A stretch of DNA of 64,000 nt from Burkholderiales bacterium (GTDB taxonomy: Bacteria > Pseudomonadota > Gammaproteobacteria > Burkholderiales > Burkholderiaceae_C), in the NCBI GenBank assembly GCA_017307855.1, contig JAFKGD010000002.1, positions 124,001 through 188,000 of the forward strand. The letters are read 5' to 3'. The position numbers and the translations under genes are program-made. Within the stretch, counting starts at the first letter, position 1. Every line of letters begins with the position of its first letter. The notes beneath the pieces are model-generated. The model did not search any database. It was given only the letters and a program-made list of their open reading frames with translations, and was not told the origin of the DNA. Below are positions 1 to 10,333 of the stretch, piece after piece.

Positions 1-1
1 G

Positions 2-574
2 GTCGGCGCCAGCCCGCTGCGTGAAGCGCTCAACCGCCTGGCCAGCGAGGAATGGGTGGTGCACAACGACCAGCGCGGCTTCAGCGTGGCGCAGGCCACC
101 GCAGAGGCCCTGGACGACCTGGTGGTCACCCGCATCTCGATCGAATCGCTCGCGCTGGCGCAGGCCATGGCCGCGCGTGCGCCCGAATGGGAAGAGCAGC
201 TGGTGCTGGCCTTCCATCGCCTGTCGCGCACGCCGCGCTCGGTGCAGCCCGACAGCTTCGAGGAAAACCCCGAGTGGGAGCGACTGCATCGTGCCTACCA
301 CTTCGCCCTGCTGCAGGGCTGCCGCTCACCGCTGCTGCTGGGCTTTTGCGAACAGCTCTACGACCAGGCCTACCGCTACCGGCAACTGGCCGCCAAGAAG
401 GCCTACAAGCGCCGCAACGAACTCGACGAACACCGCGCGCTGTTCGACGCGGTGATGGGCGGCCAGCTGGAAGAGGCGCAGCGCCTCATGGCCGAGCACT
501 ACCGGCGCACGGCGGGGTTCGTGGAGACGCCGGCGGCCGTCGAGCCGGCCGCCCGCATCGCCACGCGACCCTGA
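2..574 (+). CDS. GntR-family transcriptional regulator, FCD subclass (5' truncated)
   Basis: This is the C-terminal part of a FadR-type GntR regulator; the start lies left of the window. The first visible residues, VGASPLREALNRL, are the recognition-helix region of the GntR winged helix. They are followed by a wing segment (QRGFSV) and an all-helical FCD ligand-binding domain containing R-x-x-x-E (RISIESLAL) and a late H-x-x-L-F-D-A-V segment (EHRALFDAV). Such proteins normally repress catabolic operons and are released by an organic acid bound in the FCD domain. About 190 residues are visible of a usual 220-250, so only the N-terminal helices are missing. The gene is convergent with alaS and separated from it by a strong hairpin. 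The regulated genes are presumably outside the window. Confidence 0.9.
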   Translation, partial: VGASPLREALNRLASEEWVVHNDQRGFSVAQATAEALDDLVVTRISIESLALAQAMAARAPEWEEQLVLAFHRLSRTPRSVQPDSFEENPEWERLHRAYHFALLQGCRSPLLLGFCEQLYDQAYRYRQLAAKKAYKRRNELDEHRALFDAVMGGQLEEAQRLMAEHYRRTAGFVETPAAVEPAARIATRP

Positions 575-586
575 GGCCACGAACGA

Positions 587-628
587 CAAGGGGCTGCACC
601 CTCGCGGATGCAGCCCCTTGCCTTTGCG
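587..628. terminator. Intrinsic terminator between the GntR gene and alaS
   Basis: A perfect 12-bp stem, CAAGGGGCTGCA at 587-598 pairing with TGCAGCCCCTTG at 609-620, encloses a 10-nt loop. It is followed on the plus strand by CCTTTGCG and lies between two converging genes, so it probably serves both strands. The T tract is weak on either side. Confidence 0.75.
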
Positions 629-643
629 TTCAGCCCTGACGTC

Positions 644-3268
<2,625 letters not shown>

Positions 3269-3346
3269 GGCTGCGGCGGGGGGCGGAATGCACAGCGCCG
3301 GATGGCGCGGTTTAGCGTGCAAATGCCTGATTTTGCTGAACGTTCG

Positions 3347-3352
3347 ATTATA
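3347..3352 (-). promoter_or_regulatory. Probable -10 box of alaS
   Basis: The minus strand reads TATAAT here, 79 bp upstream of the alaS ATG, in a locally AT-richer pocket of the 149-bp divergent region between alaS and the SulP gene. No good TTGACA match is seen at the right spacing, so only the -10 element is called. Confidence 0.4.
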
Positions 3353-3417
3353 GGTTTGGGCGCACCGGGCCGTGGCGCGCGCGCTACGCAACCAGCGCCG
3401 CCGCGGCGGCACGGGCT

Positions 3418-5574
3418 ATGCTCGCCGGCATGAAATCGCTCGCGGCCTGGCGGCCGCCGTTCTTCGTCGCGCTCGAGGGCGCGGGCTTCGCGGTGCCCGT
3501 GGCGGTGGGCGCGGTCGCCCTGCTGTTCTCGCGCATCGGGGGCGACTTCCTGATGCCGGGCCTGCTGGCCGCGCTGGCGGGGATGGCGCTGATGCACGTG
3601 GCCACGGCGCGTGCCGGACGGCGCATGGTGTATGCCGCCCGCGTGCTCGAGGTGACGATGATGCTGGGCTTCCTGGAGGGCTTCATCCTCAAGATGCCCG
3701 GCTGGGGCCTGGCCGACACGCCTGCCCACCGGCTCATGCTGGTGATGGCGGTGAGCCTGGGCACGGCTTTGCTGCTGCCGCTGGCCTATGCGCTGCGGCT
3801 GCAGCGCTTTGCGCGCATGATTCCCTCGCCCGTGTTCGCGGGCTTCAACTGCGCGCTGGGCGTCACGCTGTTCGTGTCGCAGGGCGCCGTGCTGTGGCAA
3901 AGCCGCGCGGCCGATGGCCTGTGGTTCGCGCTGGTGGCCTTCGTCGTGCTGGTCGCCGCCATCGCCACGCAGGCCTGGGCCACGCGCTGGGCGCCGGGCA
4001 CGCTGGGCATCGCCGTAGGCGCCGTGCTCGCGGCGGTGCTGGCGTTGGCCGGCGTGCACACGCTGTCACCGGTGATCTCCGGGCATGTGGTGCTGGCGCT
4101 GCCCGTGGGCATGGCGCCGTGGGCAGACCTGTGGGCGCCGGGCGTCGCCACCGGGCTGCTGCTGAGCGACGTGTTCCTGTGCAGCGCCACGCTGGCCGTG
4201 CTGGTGTTCCTCAATTCCGTGGTGAATGAAGAAGCGGTGACGCAGCTCGACGGCGCCCAGCCGCGTCCGCACGACTGGGTGGCACCGTCGCTGGCGCGGC
4301 TGGTGGCCAGCGCGGCCGGCTCGCCCGTGCTCACGCCCACCATCGGCGCTTCGCGCGCCGCCGTCCGCGTGGGCACGCTGGACACCCGCGCGATGGGTCT
4401 GGTCGCCGCGCTCACACTCGCGGTGCTGGCCAGCGGGCTGCTGGCGTGGGTGCCGCTGGCTGCCATCTGCGGGCTGCTGCTGTACGACGGCTGGACGGCG
4501 TTCGACCGGCCCGCGCTGCGGCTGGCGCGCCGCTGGGCCCGGCGCCGCCCCATGGCCATGACCGACAAGGAAGACCTGGCCACCATCGGCCTGGTGATCG
4601 TCGCGGCTGTGGCCTTCGACATGGTGATCGGCGTGCTGGTGGGCATCTTCGCGGGGCTGTTGCTGTACGCCTGGCGCAACGGCCGCCGCCTGGCGCGCTC
4701 GGTCGACACCGGCGCCACCGTGCGTTCCAACTGCGTGCGCTCCGCCGCCGAGGCCGCCGTGCTGGCCGAACAGGGCGAGCGCGTACGGCTGGTGGTGCTG
4801 GAAGGCGCGCTGTTCTTCGGCGCGGCCAGCGGTCTCAAGGGCCTGCTGCTCGAGCAATGCGCTGCCGGCCGCAGCGTGGTGGTGGACTGGTCGCACGTGG
4901 TGAATGCCGACAGCACGGTGGCGCGCGCCGTGGTGCAGGTGTCGCGCGATGCCGCCGCGCTGGGCACCGCGATGGCTTTCTGCGGGCTCGATTCGACCGC
5001 GCCCCAGGTGGGCGAGACGCTCACCTCGGCGGGGCTCGATCTGCCGGAGTTTCCCGACGTCGATCGCGCGCTCGAATGGGCCGAGAACCGGGTGCTGCAA
5101 GGCGTGCTGCGCCCCGCCTCGCTGGAAGGCACGGCACTGCAGGATGCGCTGACCCTGCTGTCCGGGCTCAGTCAGGAGCACCGCGACGCGTTCGAGACAC
5201 AACTGGAACAGCGCTACTTCCGCGCCGGCGAGACAGTGTTCGAGGCCGGCCAGCGCGACAGCGAGCTGATGGTGATCCTGCAGGGCAGCGTCGACATCCT
5301 CGTGCCGCATGCCGCGGGCGACCGCAACGTGCGCCTGGCCCGCCTGCGCCGTGGCGCGCTGCTGGGAGAACTGAGCTTCCTCGATGCCACGGCGCGCGCC
5401 GCCACCGCCGTGGCCACCGAAGACCTGCTGCTGGGCGTGCTCTCGCGCGAACGCTTCGAGGCTTTCGCGCGGCAATGGCCCGATGCCGGCCGCCACGTGC
5501 TGGCCAACCTGGCGCTGGATCTCGCGTTCCGGCTGCGCCGTACCAACCACCTGGCGGCGAGCCATCTGCGCTGA
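3418..5574 (+). CDS. SulP-family anion transporter with STAS and cyclic-nucleotide-binding-like domains
   Basis: An inner-membrane SLC26/SulP-type transporter of 718 residues. Roughly residues 1-420 form the hydrophobic transport core with many membrane helices. A STAS-like domain follows at about 445-560 (RLVVLEGALFFGAASGL, VVVDWSHVVNADST). The last 150 residues resemble a Crp-type cyclic-nucleotide-binding domain (YFRAGETVFEAGQRDSELM, GALLGELSFLDATARAATA). Substrates of the family include sulfate, bicarbonate and dicarboxylates; nothing here fixes the choice. An alternative start is ATG 3430 (MKSLAAW). It is divergent from alaS and ends 20 bp before an IclR regulator. The C-terminal domain suggests transport is gated or tuned by a bound nucleotide or other effector, which is inference. 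Confidence 0.88.
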   Translation: MLAGMKSLAAWRPPFFVALEGAGFAVPVAVGAVALLFSRIGGDFLMPGLLAALAGMALMHVATARAGRRMVYAARVLEVTMMLGFLEGFILKMPGWGLADTPAHRLMLVMAVSLGTALLLPLAYALRLQRFARMIPSPVFAGFNCALGVTLFVSQGAVLWQSRAADGLWFALVAFVVLVAAIATQAWATRWAPGTLGIAVGAVLAAVLALAGVHTLSPVISGHVVLALPVGMAPWADLWAPGVATGLLLSDVFLCSATLAVLVFLNSVVNEEAVTQLDGAQPRPHDWVAPSLARLVASAAGSPVLTPTIGASRAAVRVGTLDTRAMGLVAALTLAVLASGLLAWVPLAAICGLLLYDGWTAFDRPALRLARRWARRRPMAMTDKEDLATIGLVIVAAVAFDMVIGVLVGIFAGLLLYAWRNGRRLARSVDTGATVRSNCVRSAAEAAVLAEQGERVRLVVLEGALFFGAASGLKGLLLEQCAAGRSVVVDWSHVVNADSTVARAVVQVSRDAAALGTAMAFCGLDSTAPQVGETLTSAGLDLPEFPDVDRALEWAENRVLQGVLRPASLEGTALQDALTLLSGLSQEHRDAFETQLEQRYFRAGETVFEAGQRDSELMVILQGSVDILVPHAAGDRNVRLARLRRGALLGELSFLDATARAATAVATEDLLLGVLSRERFEAFARQWPDAGRHVLANLALDLAFRLRRTNHLAASHLR

Positions 5575-5594
5575 CCTTCGCCGAGGAGACCGAC

Positions 5595-6362
5595 ATGCCT
5601 TCCTTCTCCCCCATCCGTGCTGTCGAACGCGCCATCGACGTGCTGCTGGCACTGAACCGGCATCCCGTCAGCTCGCTCGACCTGCTGCACAAGCAGACCG
5701 GCATTCCCAAGCCCACGCTCGTTCGCCTGCTCGAAACGCTGCAGTCCAAGGGGCTGGTGAGCCATGCGCCGCAGTACGGCGCGTACAGCCTGGCCTCGGG
5801 CGCCAAGACGCTGTCGTCGGGCTATCACGGCGAGCCGCGCATCGTCGAGGCCTCGGCGCAGCTGGCCGACGAACTCACGCGCAAGATCAAGTGGCCGCTG
5901 GCCGTGGCCGTGCCCGACTACGACGCGGTCATCGTGCGCTACAGCACCATCCCCAATTCGCCGCTGGCGCTGCTGCACTCCACCATCAACATGCGCCTGT
6001 CGCTGGTGGGGCGCGCACTGGGCCGCGCCTACCTGGCCTTCTGCAGCGCGCAGGAGAGCCGAGCGCTGTTCGACATCCTGAAGCTCTCGACGCACCCCGA
6101 GGATGTCCTGGCGCACGACCGGCGCGCCATCGGCGCGATGCTGCGGCAGATCCGCCAGCAGGGCTATGCCCTGCGCTCGCCGGGCATCCGGCCGGTGTCG
6201 GGCACGCTGGCCGTGCCGGTGTTCGAGGGCCGGCGCGTGGTGGCCACCATCGGCATGACCTGGATCGCGTCCACGCTCACCAACGAGCAGGCGGTCGAAA
6301 AGTACCTGGCGCCGATGCAGGAACTCTCGCGCGGCGTGAGCGAGAAGCTGGCCACGCTCTGA
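5595..6362 (+). CDS. IclR-family transcriptional regulator (MhpR-like)
   Basis: A 255-residue IclR-type regulator. It has an N-terminal winged helix (IRAVERAIDVLLALNRH, TGIPKPTLVRLLETLQSKG) followed by the GAF-like effector domain (about 80-250), with the family-typical LSLVGRALGRAYLAF and the late GTLAVPVFEGRRVVATIGM. The ATG follows a GAGGAG ribosome site with normal spacing. Members of this branch control aromatic or organic-acid catabolism, often as effector-dependent activators or repressors. It lies just upstream of a palindrome at 6397-6417 that also occurs in front of two other units in this region. It is therefore the best candidate to bind that site (inference). Confidence 0.93.
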   Translation: MPSFSPIRAVERAIDVLLALNRHPVSSLDLLHKQTGIPKPTLVRLLETLQSKGLVSHAPQYGAYSLASGAKTLSSGYHGEPRIVEASAQLADELTRKIKWPLAVAVPDYDAVIVRYSTIPNSPLALLHSTINMRLSLVGRALGRAYLAFCSAQESRALFDILKLSTHPEDVLAHDRRAIGAMLRQIRQQGYALRSPGIRPVSGTLAVPVFEGRRVVATIGMTWIASTLTNEQAVEKYLAPMQELSRGVSEKLATL

Positions 6363-6396
6363 CGCAGGGGCAGCGGTGGCGTGCCCCGTGCCGCCG

Positions 6397-6417
6397 TTTT
6401 TCATTCGTTGAAAAGTC
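6397..6417. promoter_or_regulatory. Palindromic operator, copy 1 (upstream of the ketopantoate-reductase-like gene)
   Basis: TTTTCA-TTCGT-TGAAAA at 6398-6414, followed by GTC, lies in the 134-bp gap after the IclR gene and 80 bp before the ATG at 6497. The same half-sites with the same 5-nt spacer recur at 7528-7544 and 16244-16260. This argues for one regulator binding all three. Confidence 0.65.
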
Positions 6418-6496
6418 CGCAAATCGGCATTGCAGCCGCAGGCCTTCGCCGCGAACAATCCGCCGCTTCCCCCACAAGAATCACCGGAGACACGGC

Positions 6497-7510
6497 ATGA
6501 CCTCCACCCCCACGCCTGCGGGCACGCGCCATCGCATCGGCATCGTCGGCGCGGGCGCCATCGGTGGCCATGTGGCCGCGCGCCTGTCGGCCGCCGGCCA
6601 CGACGTGACGCTGCTGGCGCGCGGAGCCACGCTGCAGGCGCTGCGCACGTCGGGCCTGCGTTACGCCACGGGCGGGCAGGCACCAGTGCGGCACGAGGTG
6701 CGCGCCGAATCCAGCCCGGCCGCCATAGGCGCGCAGGACCTGGTGATCCTCACGCTCAAGTCGCAGGCCATTCCGGCCGTCGCGCCCACACTGGCACCGC
6801 TGCTGGCCGACAGCACGCCCGTGCTCACGCTGAACAACGGCCTGCCGTGGTGGTACTTCCTGGTGCCGGGCGTGCCGCAATCCGGCCTGCGCCTGGCCAG
6901 CGTCGACCCGGGTGGCGTGACCGAGAGCGCCATCGGCCTGTCGCGCGTGCTGGGCGGCACCATCATGGCGTCGTGCCACTGCCCCGAGCCCGGCGTGGTG
7001 GCCCACGGCGCGGGCGGCCGCATCGCGCTGGGCGAGCCGGCTGGTGGCACCAGCGAGCGCGCGACGCACTGGGCCGGCGTGCTGGCCCGGGCCGGCCTCG
7101 GGGCCGTCGCCAGCCCGCAGGTGCGCAGCGACCTGTGGCTCAAGCTGCTGGGCAACGTGTGCTCCAACCCGCTGTCGCTGCTCACCGGCGTGACCACCGA
7201 CCGCATGCTCGACGACGCCGGCGTGCGCGCGCTGTTCGCCAGCATGATGGACGAGTGCATCGCGCTGGGCCGCCGGCTGGGCCTGACGATCGAGACCGAC
7301 GCGGCGCAGCGCATGGCGCAGACGCGGCAACTGGGCGCCATCCGCAGCTCGATGCTGCAGGACCTGGAAGGCGGCCGCAGCGTCGAGCTCGACGCGATCC
7401 TGGGCGCGCCCATCGAATGTGCGCTTGCCATCGGCCACGGCGTGCCGCGCCTGCAGGACGTGTATGCGCTGGCCCGCCTGCGCGCCGCCGGCGCCGGGCT
7501 CTATCCCTGA
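6497..7510 (+). CDS. Ketopantoate reductase family (ApbA/PanE-like) oxidoreductase
   Basis: A 337-residue cytoplasmic NAD(P)H-dependent 2-oxoacid reductase of the PanE/ApbA family. The N-terminal Rossmann motif reads GIVGAGAIGGHVAARL (residues 15-30). The cofactor-side LNNG motif is at 112-115. The C-terminal helical domain contains the family Lys at about residue 216 in LWLKLLGNVCSNPLSLLTG, with the Asn/Ser cluster that binds substrate. True PanE makes pantoate, but this copy sits among catabolic genes behind an IclR regulator and a shared operator. A different 2-oxoacid or 2-hydroxyacid substrate is therefore likely. It forms a probable unit with the downstream aminotransferase and Bug receptor, although the aminotransferase has its own operator copy. 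Confidence 0.85.
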   Translation: MTSTPTPAGTRHRIGIVGAGAIGGHVAARLSAAGHDVTLLARGATLQALRTSGLRYATGGQAPVRHEVRAESSPAAIGAQDLVILTLKSQAIPAVAPTLAPLLADSTPVLTLNNGLPWWYFLVPGVPQSGLRLASVDPGGVTESAIGLSRVLGGTIMASCHCPEPGVVAHGAGGRIALGEPAGGTSERATHWAGVLARAGLGAVASPQVRSDLWLKLLGNVCSNPLSLLTGVTTDRMLDDAGVRALFASMMDECIALGRRLGLTIETDAAQRMAQTRQLGAIRSSMLQDLEGGRSVELDAILGAPIECALAIGHGVPRLQDVYALARLRAAGAGLYP

Positions 7511-7521
7511 GCGAAGCGTCG

Positions 7522-7550
7522 TCCGACTTTTCTGCTGATGAAAAGTCGGA
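7522..7550. promoter_or_regulatory. Palindromic operator, copy 2 (upstream of the PLP aminotransferase)
   Basis: A 29-bp dyad with perfect 11-bp arms, TCCGACTTTTC at 7522-7532 and GAAAAGTCGGA at 7540-7550, around a 7-nt centre. It lies in the 161-bp gap between the ketopantoate-reductase-like gene and the aminotransferase. Its core matches the copies at 6398 and 16244. It could also form an RNA hairpin, but no T tract follows, so an operator is favoured over a terminator. Confidence 0.65.
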
Positions 7551-7671
7551 AATGTGCAATTGCCCACGGCCCGATCCGCGGGAAAGAATCCGCACAGGCA
7601 TCCACACCGGCCCACCGGTGCAACAACGACAACGAGAGAGACAGCGCCGCGCCGCGGCGAACACACCCCGC

Positions 7672-8853
7672 ATGGATTCGTCCGCCCCCTTCCGCCTGGC
7701 GCAACGCGCCGCGCGCATCCGCCCCTCCATCATTCGTGAAATCCTCAACCTGGCGGCACGCCCCGGCGTGATCTCGCTGGCCGGCGGCCTGCCTTCGCCC
7801 GACGTCTTCCCGGTCGAGCGCATCCGCACGGCCGTCGACACGGTGCTGCGCGAATCGCCACGCGAGGCCCTGCAATACGCACCCACCGAAGGCTACGCGC
7901 CGTTGCGCGAATGGGTGGCGCGCCAGCTGTCGCAACACCAGGGCCTGAAGGTCGAAGCGTCCGATGTGCTGATCACCATCGGCTCGCAGCAGGGGCTCGA
8001 CCTGATCGGCAAGGCCCTGCTCGACCCCGGCAGCACCGTGGCCGTGGAAACGCCCACCTACGTGGGTGCGCTGCAGGCCTTCAATCCCTACGAAGCCGCC
8101 TACGCCAGCGTGCCGGGCGACGCGGAAGGCCCCCTCCCCGAAGCGCTGCAGGGCGTGCGCGACGCGCGCTTCCTCTACCTGGTGCCCAACTTCCAGAACC
8201 CCACCGGCGCCTGCATCGGCGAAGCGCGCCGCGCGGCGCTGGCCGATGCGGCGCGCGCCGCCGGCCTGCCGCTGGTGGAAGACAACCCGTACGGCGAGCT
8301 GTGGTTCGACGCGCCGCCGCCACGCTCGATCAGCTCGCACTGGCCCGAGGGCAGCGTGTACCTGGGTTCGTTCTCCAAGATCCTCTCGCCCGGCCTGCGG
8401 CTGGGCTATGTGGTGGCGCCGCGCACACTGATGCCCAAGCTGGTGCAGGCCAAGCAGGCGGCCGACCTGCACACCCCCATCTTCAACCAGCACATCGTGC
8501 ACCGCATGGTGAGCAGTGGCCTGCTGGATGACCACGTGCCGCTGATCCGCCAGCGCTACCGGGAGCAGCGCGATGCCATGCAGCAGGCGCTGCAACGCCA
8601 CCTGGGCGACCGCTGCCGCTGGACGGTGCCGGGCGGCGGCATGTTCTTCTGGGTGGAAGTGCCCGAAGGCATCGACACCATGGCGCGGCTGGAGACCGCC
8701 GTCGCCGCCGGCGTGGCGTACGTGCCGGGCTTCGCGTTCTATGCCGACCAGTCGCGCCACAACCTGCTGCGGCTGTCGTTCGTGACTGTCTCGCCCGAGC
8801 AGATCGACCGCGGCGTGGGCCTGATGGCGCGCGCGCTCGGCCTGTCGCACTGA
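7672..8853 (+). CDS. PLP-dependent aminotransferase, 2-aminoadipate/LysN type (fold I)
   Basis: A 393-residue class I/II aminotransferase close in style to LysN-type and MocR-related enzymes. It opens with ISLAGGLPSPDVFP, typical of that branch. It carries the YAPTEGYAPLREW segment, the ITIGSQQGLDLIGKALLDPG cofactor loop, the VPNFQNPTG motif, and the Schiff-base lysine K236 in GSFSKILSPGLRLG. A C-terminal Arg in LLRLSFV should bind the substrate carboxylate. It transfers an amino group between an amino acid and a 2-oxoacid; the substrate cannot be told. There is no fused GntR domain. It is preceded by its own copy of the shared palindrome and followed after 71 bp by a Bug receptor. Confidence 0.9.
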   Translation: MDSSAPFRLAQRAARIRPSIIREILNLAARPGVISLAGGLPSPDVFPVERIRTAVDTVLRESPREALQYAPTEGYAPLREWVARQLSQHQGLKVEASDVLITIGSQQGLDLIGKALLDPGSTVAVETPTYVGALQAFNPYEAAYASVPGDAEGPLPEALQGVRDARFLYLVPNFQNPTGACIGEARRAALADAARAAGLPLVEDNPYGELWFDAPPPRSISSHWPEGSVYLGSFSKILSPGLRLGYVVAPRTLMPKLVQAKQAADLHTPIFNQHIVHRMVSSGLLDDHVPLIRQRYREQRDAMQQALQRHLGDRCRWTVPGGGMFFWVEVPEGIDTMARLETAVAAGVAYVPGFAFYADQSRHNLLRLSFVTVSPEQIDRGVGLMARALGLSH

Positions 8854-8924
8854 CAACCAGAAGACGCGCAGCCAGCGCGCGATCACAACGAGAACCCCAT
8901 CCAGAAAGACGAAGGAGACAGACC

Positions 8925-9899
8925 ATGCAACGCAGACAGTTTTCGACCCGCCTGGTGGCCCTGGCCGCCACCGCCGCCGTGGGCGCGCCCGCGCTGGCGC
9001 AGGACGCCGGCCCCACCCGCATCCTCGTGGGCTTCGCGCCCGGCGGATCGGTGGACGTGGTGGCTCGCCTGCTGGCCGACAAGCTCAAGGACGTGCTGGG
9101 CACGCAGGTGATCGTGGAGAACAAGCCCGGAGCCACCGGCCGCGTGGCGCTGGCCGAGGCGCAGCGCTCGCGCCCCGACGGTCGCACGCTGGTGATGGCG
9201 GCCGGCGGCGCGATGGTCATTTTCCCCTGGCTCTATCCCACCAACCTGGGCTACGACCCGGTGAAGGATTTCACCCCCATCTCGCGCGTGACCACGCTGG
9301 GCTTCACCATCGCCGTCGGCCCCGCCGCGCCGGTCACCGACATGAAGGGCCTGATCGCGTGGCTGCGCGCCAACCCGAACAAGGCGATGTACGCCACGTC
9401 GGGCGCGGGCTCGGTGCCGCACTTCGCGGGCCTGCTGCTGGGCCAGACGCTGGGGCTCACGCTCAATCACGTGGCCTACAAGGGCAATGCGCTGGCCGAG
9501 CAGGACCTGGTCGGCGGCCACATCCCGATGCTGATCGACAGCCCCACCGGCACCACGATCGACCTGCACAAGAGCGGCAAGCTGCGCATCGTCGCCGTCA
9601 CCGGCAAGGCGCGCCTGCCGGCGCTGCCCGACGTGCCCACGCTGCAGGAAGCCGGCGTCGATCTCGCGATCGACAACTTCTTCGGCCTGTACGGCCCGGC
9701 CGGCATCCCGGCCGACACGCTGGCTCGCCTCGACCGCGCCGTGGCGCAGGTGCTGTCGCAGAAGGATGTACGCGACAAGATCCTGGCCGCCGGGCTGCTG
9801 CCGGATCACGGCAGCTCGCAGGAACTGGCCGCCATGCAGGCCATGCAGCTCAAGCGCTGGGAAGCGCCGATCAAGAGTTCGGGGTTCAAGGTGGAGTGA
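8925..9899 (+). CDS. Bug/TctC-family periplasmic solute-binding protein
   Basis: A 324-residue tripartite tricarboxylate transporter receptor. A signal peptide (RRQFSTRLVALAATAAVGAP, cleaved near ALAQ) is followed by the two-lobed Bug fold with the family signatures ILVGFAPGGSVDVVARLLA, VENKPGATGRVA and NHVAYKGNALAEQDLVGG. Bug proteins bind carboxylated ligands such as citrate, aromatic acids or amino acids. No TctA/TctB membrane genes lie nearby, as is common in this order, so it may use a permease encoded elsewhere or act as a sensor. An AAGGAG site precedes the ATG. It follows the aminotransferase and probably ends that transcript. Confidence 0.93.
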   Translation: MQRRQFSTRLVALAATAAVGAPALAQDAGPTRILVGFAPGGSVDVVARLLADKLKDVLGTQVIVENKPGATGRVALAEAQRSRPDGRTLVMAAGGAMVIFPWLYPTNLGYDPVKDFTPISRVTTLGFTIAVGPAAPVTDMKGLIAWLRANPNKAMYATSGAGSVPHFAGLLLGQTLGLTLNHVAYKGNALAEQDLVGGHIPMLIDSPTGTTIDLHKSGKLRIVAVTGKARLPALPDVPTLQEAGVDLAIDNFFGLYGPAGIPADTLARLDRAVAQVLSQKDVRDKILAAGLLPDHGSSQELAAMQAMQLKRWEAPIKSSGFKVE

Positions 9900-9985
9900 A
9901 GCGTTGCCGATCATGCCGCTGCGCTTCTGGAACGTCGGCGCAGCGGTTCGTGGTGCACAGGTCGCGGTCGCAGGGTGACCGCCTC

Positions 9986-10196
9986 CGCTCGTGTCCCCCG
10001 GCCTTCGGCCTCCTCCTTTACCTCGCTGCGCCGGTCACCCTACGCCCACGACGGGCCGCGTCGCGCGAACAGTCACGAACCCGAACTCCAGCATCACTTT
10101 GAAGCCTCTGCGCACCACGCCGTAATGGATCGACGTGGCAGTGGTGCCTTGCAAAGCGAGGTCAAGGAGGAGGCCGAAGGCCGGGGGACACGAGCG
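9986..10196. repeat. 42-bp inverted repeat pair flanking about 127 bp
   Basis: The arm at 9986-10027 is the reverse complement of the arm at 10155-10196 with a single mismatch in 42 positions (a T in the left arm replaces a G). Each arm contains the mini-hairpin GGCC-TTC-GGCC. The left arm is further enclosed by AGGGTGACCG and CGGTCACCCT. The sequence is intergenic, between convergent genes, which fits a dispersed REP/BIME-like or MITE-like element. No transposase gene is attached and no target-site duplication was recognised. Confidence 0.75.
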
Positions 10197-10286
10197 GCGC
10201 AAGGCTCCGCTGGCGCGGCGATCGAGGCGCACTAGCGGCGCCGCAGTGACGCCGCCTTCACCTCCAGCACGCATCAACAGGACAAC

Positions 10287-10315
10287 AAAAAAAGGCGCCT
10301 CGAGGGCGCCTTCTT
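10287..10315 (-). terminator. Intrinsic terminator of the cupin-gene operon
   Basis: On the minus strand AAGGCGCC, the loop CTCGA and GGCGCCTT are followed by a run of T residues (the A tract at 10287-10293 on the plus strand). This is a textbook rho-independent terminator 19 bp past the stop of the cupin gene at 10334. Confidence 0.85.
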
Positions 10316-10333
10316 GCGTGCGATGAACAGGCC

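Larger units (their letters stand above)
9900..10333. other. 434-bp non-coding region with a repeat element and a terminator
   Basis: This is the longest gap in the window, between two convergent genes. It holds the paired 42-bp inverted repeat described separately, an outer hairpin pair AGGGTGACCG (9972-9981) with CGGTCACCCT (10032-10041), and a minus-strand intrinsic terminator at 10287-10315. Open frames that cross it on both strands have no recognisable protein features. I see no RNA gene that I can name. Confidence 0.6.

Noticed and set aside
7522-7550. Intrinsic terminator after the ketopantoate-reductase-like gene
   Set aside because: The dyad could fold as RNA, but it lacks a T tract, and its core recurs upstream of other genes in the operator arrangement, so a DNA-binding site explains it better.
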